A stretch of 7,534 nt of DNA from an uncultured Clostridia bacterium (GTDB taxonomy: Bacteria > Bacillota > Clostridia > Saccharofermentanales > Saccharofermentanaceae): NCBI GenBank assembly GCA_946405115.1, contig CAMJGB010000090.1:1-7534 (forward strand). Reading direction: 5' to 3'. Numbering within the stretch: the stretch's first letter is position 1; every line of letters begins with the position of its first letter. Positions 6,220-7,534 of the stretch are shown piece after piece. The translations under genes were made by a program, and so were the position numbers. The notes under the pieces are model-generated. The model ran no database searches. It saw only the letters and a list, made by a program, of their open reading frames with translations, and was not told where the DNA came from.

Positions 6220-6972
6220 TCAGATATCCCTCAATTTCTTTCCTGTAAGTGTGAGGAAGACTTCCTCGAGTGTGATCGAGTCTGTGTCATCCACTACAAG
6301 CTTCTTAAGTTCCTCGGATGTTCCGGTAGCAATGATCTTGCCGTTATCCATGATGGCGATTCTTGTGCAGATAGCCTCAACTTCTTCCATGTAGTGGCTG
6401 GTGTAGATTACTGTCGCGCCGTTACGGTTGGATTCCTTGATCTTGTCGAGGATGAAGTTTCGTGACTGTGGGTCGATGCCTACCGTAGGCTCATCGAAGA
6501 TCAGAAGATCGGGGTGGTGTCCGATCGCACATGCGATGTTAAGTCTTCTCTTCATTCCGCCTGAGAACGTGCCTGCGTAGTCGTTTCTTCTTTCAAGAAG
6601 TCCTACATAGTCGAGTGACTCGTCGATTGCCTTTTTCAGATCAGCTCCCTTTATTCCATAAAGTGATGTGAAGAGTTCGACGTTCTCCCATGCCTTGAGC
6701 TTGTTGTGGATCGCGAGGTCCTGGGGGATGAAGCCTAAGTGCTTCATGAGGTCCTTGCTGTTCTTCTTAAGATCCTTTCCCATGAACTCTACGCTTCCCA
6801 ATGTGGGTTTAATGATGTTGCAGATCATGTTCATTGTTGTACTCTTACCTGCACCGTTAGGACCCAGCAGTCCGAATACTTCTCCCTTGCGAATCTCGAG
6901 GTTTAAGTTATCTACAACGATTCTGTCATCGTATTTCTTGGTTAGATCATTTGTCTTAAGTATTACGTCCAT
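6220..6972 (-). CDS. ABC transporter ATP-binding protein for the ABC-2 permease pair
   Basis: A 250-residue ATPase that drives the two following permeases; cytoplasmic face of the membrane. All motifs are intact: Walker A GPNGAGKST (37-45), Q-loop Gln84 in FIPQDL, signature TFSGGMKRRLNIA (135-147), Walker B LLIFDEP (156-162) with catalytic Glu161, and H-loop His193 in YTSHYMEE. The SGGMKRRL signature and GIDP after Walker B are typical of the CcmA/DrrA/NatA-like group of drug, peptide and antibiotic exporters. I chose the ATG at 6972 over an in-frame TTG at 7017: the ATG has AAAGGAG upstream (spacing about 11, somewhat long), family members begin near this point, and the TTG overlaps the likely -10 box and has no ribosome binding site. 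It is the first gene of the five-gene operon. Stop TGA lies one base before the first permease ATG. Confidence 0.94.
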   Translation of the reverse strand: MDVILKTNDLTKKYDDRIVVDNLNLEIRKGEVFGLLGPNGAGKSTTMNMICNIIKPTLGSVEFMGKDLKKNSKDLMKHLGFIPQDLAIHNKLKAWENVELFTSLYGIKGADLKKAIDESLDYVGLLERRNDYAGTFSGGMKRRLNIACAIGHHPDLLIFDEPTVGIDPQSRNFILDKIKESNRNGATVIYTSHYMEEVEAICTRIAIMDNGKIIATGTSEELKKLVVDDTDSITLEEVFLTLTGKKLRDI

Positions 6973-7007
6973 AAGTTCAGACTCTCCTTTGCAACTCTTA
7001 TGGCTCG

Positions 7008-7016
7008 ATGATACCA
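7008..7016 (-). promoter_or_regulatory. Candidate extended -10 promoter of the transporter/two-component operon
   Basis: On the minus strand these bases are TGGTATCAT, a TGn-extended -10 (TATCAT). The predicted start site is about 7001, giving a leader of about 30 bases that includes the AAAGGAG site before the ATG at 6972. The -35 position (TACAAG at 17 bp) matches consensus poorly, which fits a promoter that needs an activator. The palindrome at 7059-7074 lies about 65 bp upstream of this start, a usual activator position. Confidence 0.45.
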
Positions 7017-7058
7017 ACCGTGGGATTTGGCTTGTAGTGAAAAAAGGCAGGAACTTGG

Positions 7059-7074
7059 TATGACTTTAGTCATA
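7059..7074. promoter_or_regulatory. Perfect 16-bp palindromic operator candidate
   Basis: TATGACT, TT, AGTCATA: two perfect 7-bp inverted arms with a 2-bp centre. It is the most symmetrical element in the divergent control region and sits about 65 bp upstream of the operon start and about 61 bp upstream of the serine hydrolase start. NarL/LuxR-type regulators bind as dimers to inverted repeats of this size, and ABC-2 operons of this type are commonly autoregulated. Binding by the regulator encoded at 2137-2766 is inference. As a transcript hairpin it lacks an adjoining T-run, so it is not a terminator. Confidence 0.6.
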
Positions 7075-7089
7075 TTCGTTAAGGCGGAG

Positions 7090-7103
7090 GTGTTGACAAA
7101 CAC
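7090..7103. repeat. Short inverted repeat over the -35 box of the serine hydrolase promoter
   Basis: GTGTT, GACA, AACAC: 5-bp arms around a 4-bp centre that covers the TTGACA hexamer. It could be a repressor site because of its position, but arms this short arise by chance often. Confidence 0.3.
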
Positions 7104-7121
7104 AATACCTCGTATTATGAT
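7093..7121 (+). promoter_or_regulatory. Near-consensus sigma-A promoter of the serine hydrolase gene
   Basis: TTGACA (7093-7098), a 17-bp spacer, and TATGAT (7116-7121): a perfect -35 and one mismatch in the -10. The predicted start site is about 7128. The leader of about 19 bases carries AGGGGG at 7134-7139, seven bases before the ATG at 7147. The strength suggests high basal expression unless repressed. Confidence 0.82.
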
Positions 7122-7146
7122 GTATCTCGCATGAGGGGGTATAGAT

Positions 7147-7534
7147 ATGCTTAAGAAATTATTCGCAGGATTAACAACAGTTTCAGTGCTCGCTGGTATG
7201 TCCGCGACTGCATTTGCGGCTGAAACTCAGACACCTTCGGGCATTCCGCTCGATGAAGTCGGTAGCCGCATAGAACAGTGGGCTTCCGAGAATGAGAACG
7301 AGTATCCGTCATTCGCGGTTGCAGTCGTTAACGGCGATGAACTCGTGTATTCAGGTGCATTCGGTTACATCGACATCGAGAACGGGATAGAGGCTACACC
7401 TGATGACACTGTCTATGAGTGGGGTTCCTGCTCCAAGACGATGGTCTGGGTCAGCGTAATGCAGCTGTGGGAGCAGGGAAGGATAGACCTTAACGAGGAC
7501 ATCCGTAATTACCTGCCTGAAGGATTCTTCCATA
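7147..7534 (+). CDS. Secreted serine hydrolase, beta-lactamase / PBP class C family (partial, 3' end outside window)
   Basis: The first 129 residues of an exported penicillin-recognising serine hydrolase (Pfam Beta-lactamase, PF00144, which includes AmpC, D-Ala-D-Ala carboxypeptidases, D-amino-acid esterases and EstB-type esterases). Residues 1-24 are a signal peptide: MLKKL, a hydrophobic core, and AFA before a predicted signal peptidase I cut at 24/25. There is no lipobox cysteine. Then come FAVAVVNGDELVYSGAFGY (56-74), the family's first strands, and WGSCSKTMVWVSVMQLWEQG (92-111) with the S-x-x-K motif Ser94-Cys95-Ser96-Lys97: Ser94 is the nucleophile and Lys97 the general base. IDLNEDIRNYLP (113-124) is also conserved in the family. 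The Tyr-x-Asn and third motif lie beyond the window, as would any C-terminal membrane segments, so enzyme specificity cannot be decided. The start is fixed by ribosome binding site and promoter. Confidence 0.92.
   Translation, partial: MLKKLFAGLTTVSVLAGMSATAFAAETQTPSGIPLDEVGSRIEQWASENENEYPSFAVAVVNGDELVYSGAFGYIDIENGIEATPDDTVYEWGSCSKTMVWVSVMQLWEQGRIDLNEDIRNYLPEGFFH

Noticed and set aside
6973..7017. N-terminal extension of the ABC ATPase from a TTG codon at 7017
   Set aside because: No ribosome binding site precedes the TTG, it overlaps the likely -10 box, and the 15 extra residues do not look like the family N-terminus. AAAGGAG upstream of the ATG at 6972 supports the shorter protein.
7040..7074. 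Palindrome 7059-7074 followed by six T on the minus strand as a terminator or attenuator
   Set aside because: The hairpin and T-run are separated by 13 bases and no gene ends upstream in that direction; an operator role fits better.
7351..7533. Minus-strand open frame of 60 codons at the right edge
   Set aside because: It lies wholly opposite the serine hydrolase gene, which has a promoter, ribosome binding site, signal peptide and S-x-x-K motif.
1..7534. CRISPR array, tRNA/rRNA, riboswitch, insertion sequence or phage genes
   Set aside because: No regularly spaced repeats, cloverleaf-like sequence, transposase or integrase motifs, or terminal inverted repeats were seen; intergenic space is too small for a riboswitch except at 6973-7146, where none was recognised.

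Overview
The window looks like a chromosomal segment of a Gram-positive anaerobe of the class Clostridia (Bacillota), with Lachnospiraceae or Oscillospiraceae-like relatives most likely. This rests on moderate G+C by eye, purine-rich AGGAGG-type ribosome binding sites, sigma-A style promoters, a Thr/Glu-rich linker on a lipoprotein, and a NarL-type two-component system encoded together with an ABC-2 transporter. The family assignment is inference; no taxonomic marker is present.

Layout. Bases 1-179 (+) are the 3' end of an ABC exporter. Its stop codon directly abuts the stop of a convergent tRNA-dihydrouridine synthase gene (180-1118, -). A 91-bp intergenic region with two back-to-back promoters leads into a lipoprotein gene of unknown function (1210-2124, +). 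Tail to tail with that, and only 12 bp away, ends a five-gene minus-strand operon that runs from 6972 down to 2137: ABC ATPase, ABC-2 permease, second ABC-2 permease, sensor histidine kinase, NarL/LuxR-type response regulator. All five are overlapping or nearly touching. A 174-bp divergent control region (6973-7146) holds a perfect 16-bp palindrome between two outward promoters. To its right a secreted serine hydrolase of the beta-lactamase/penicillin-binding class C family begins (7147 onward, +) and runs off the window.

How the genes work together. The operon contains the same parts as the Bacillus subtilis linearmycin-resistance locus lnrJKLMN (kinase, regulator, ATPase, two different permeases), but with the transporter genes first and the regulatory genes last. 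The kinase has a purely membrane-embedded sensor with no visible extracytoplasmic domain. The likely model is that membrane-active compounds are sensed at the bilayer, the regulator is phosphorylated at Asp56, and it activates its own operon through the palindrome at 7059-7074, raising transporter levels. Because the palindrome is about equally far from the divergent serine hydrolase promoter, that envelope enzyme may belong to the same response. The substrate is not determinable from sequence.

There is no CRISPR array, tRNA, rRNA, insertion sequence or phage gene. Nothing here is a clearly new class of system. The points most worth attention are the divergent control region, the apparently leaderless dihydrouridine synthase gene, and a terminator for the lipoprotein gene that lies inside the coding sequence of the opposing response regulator.
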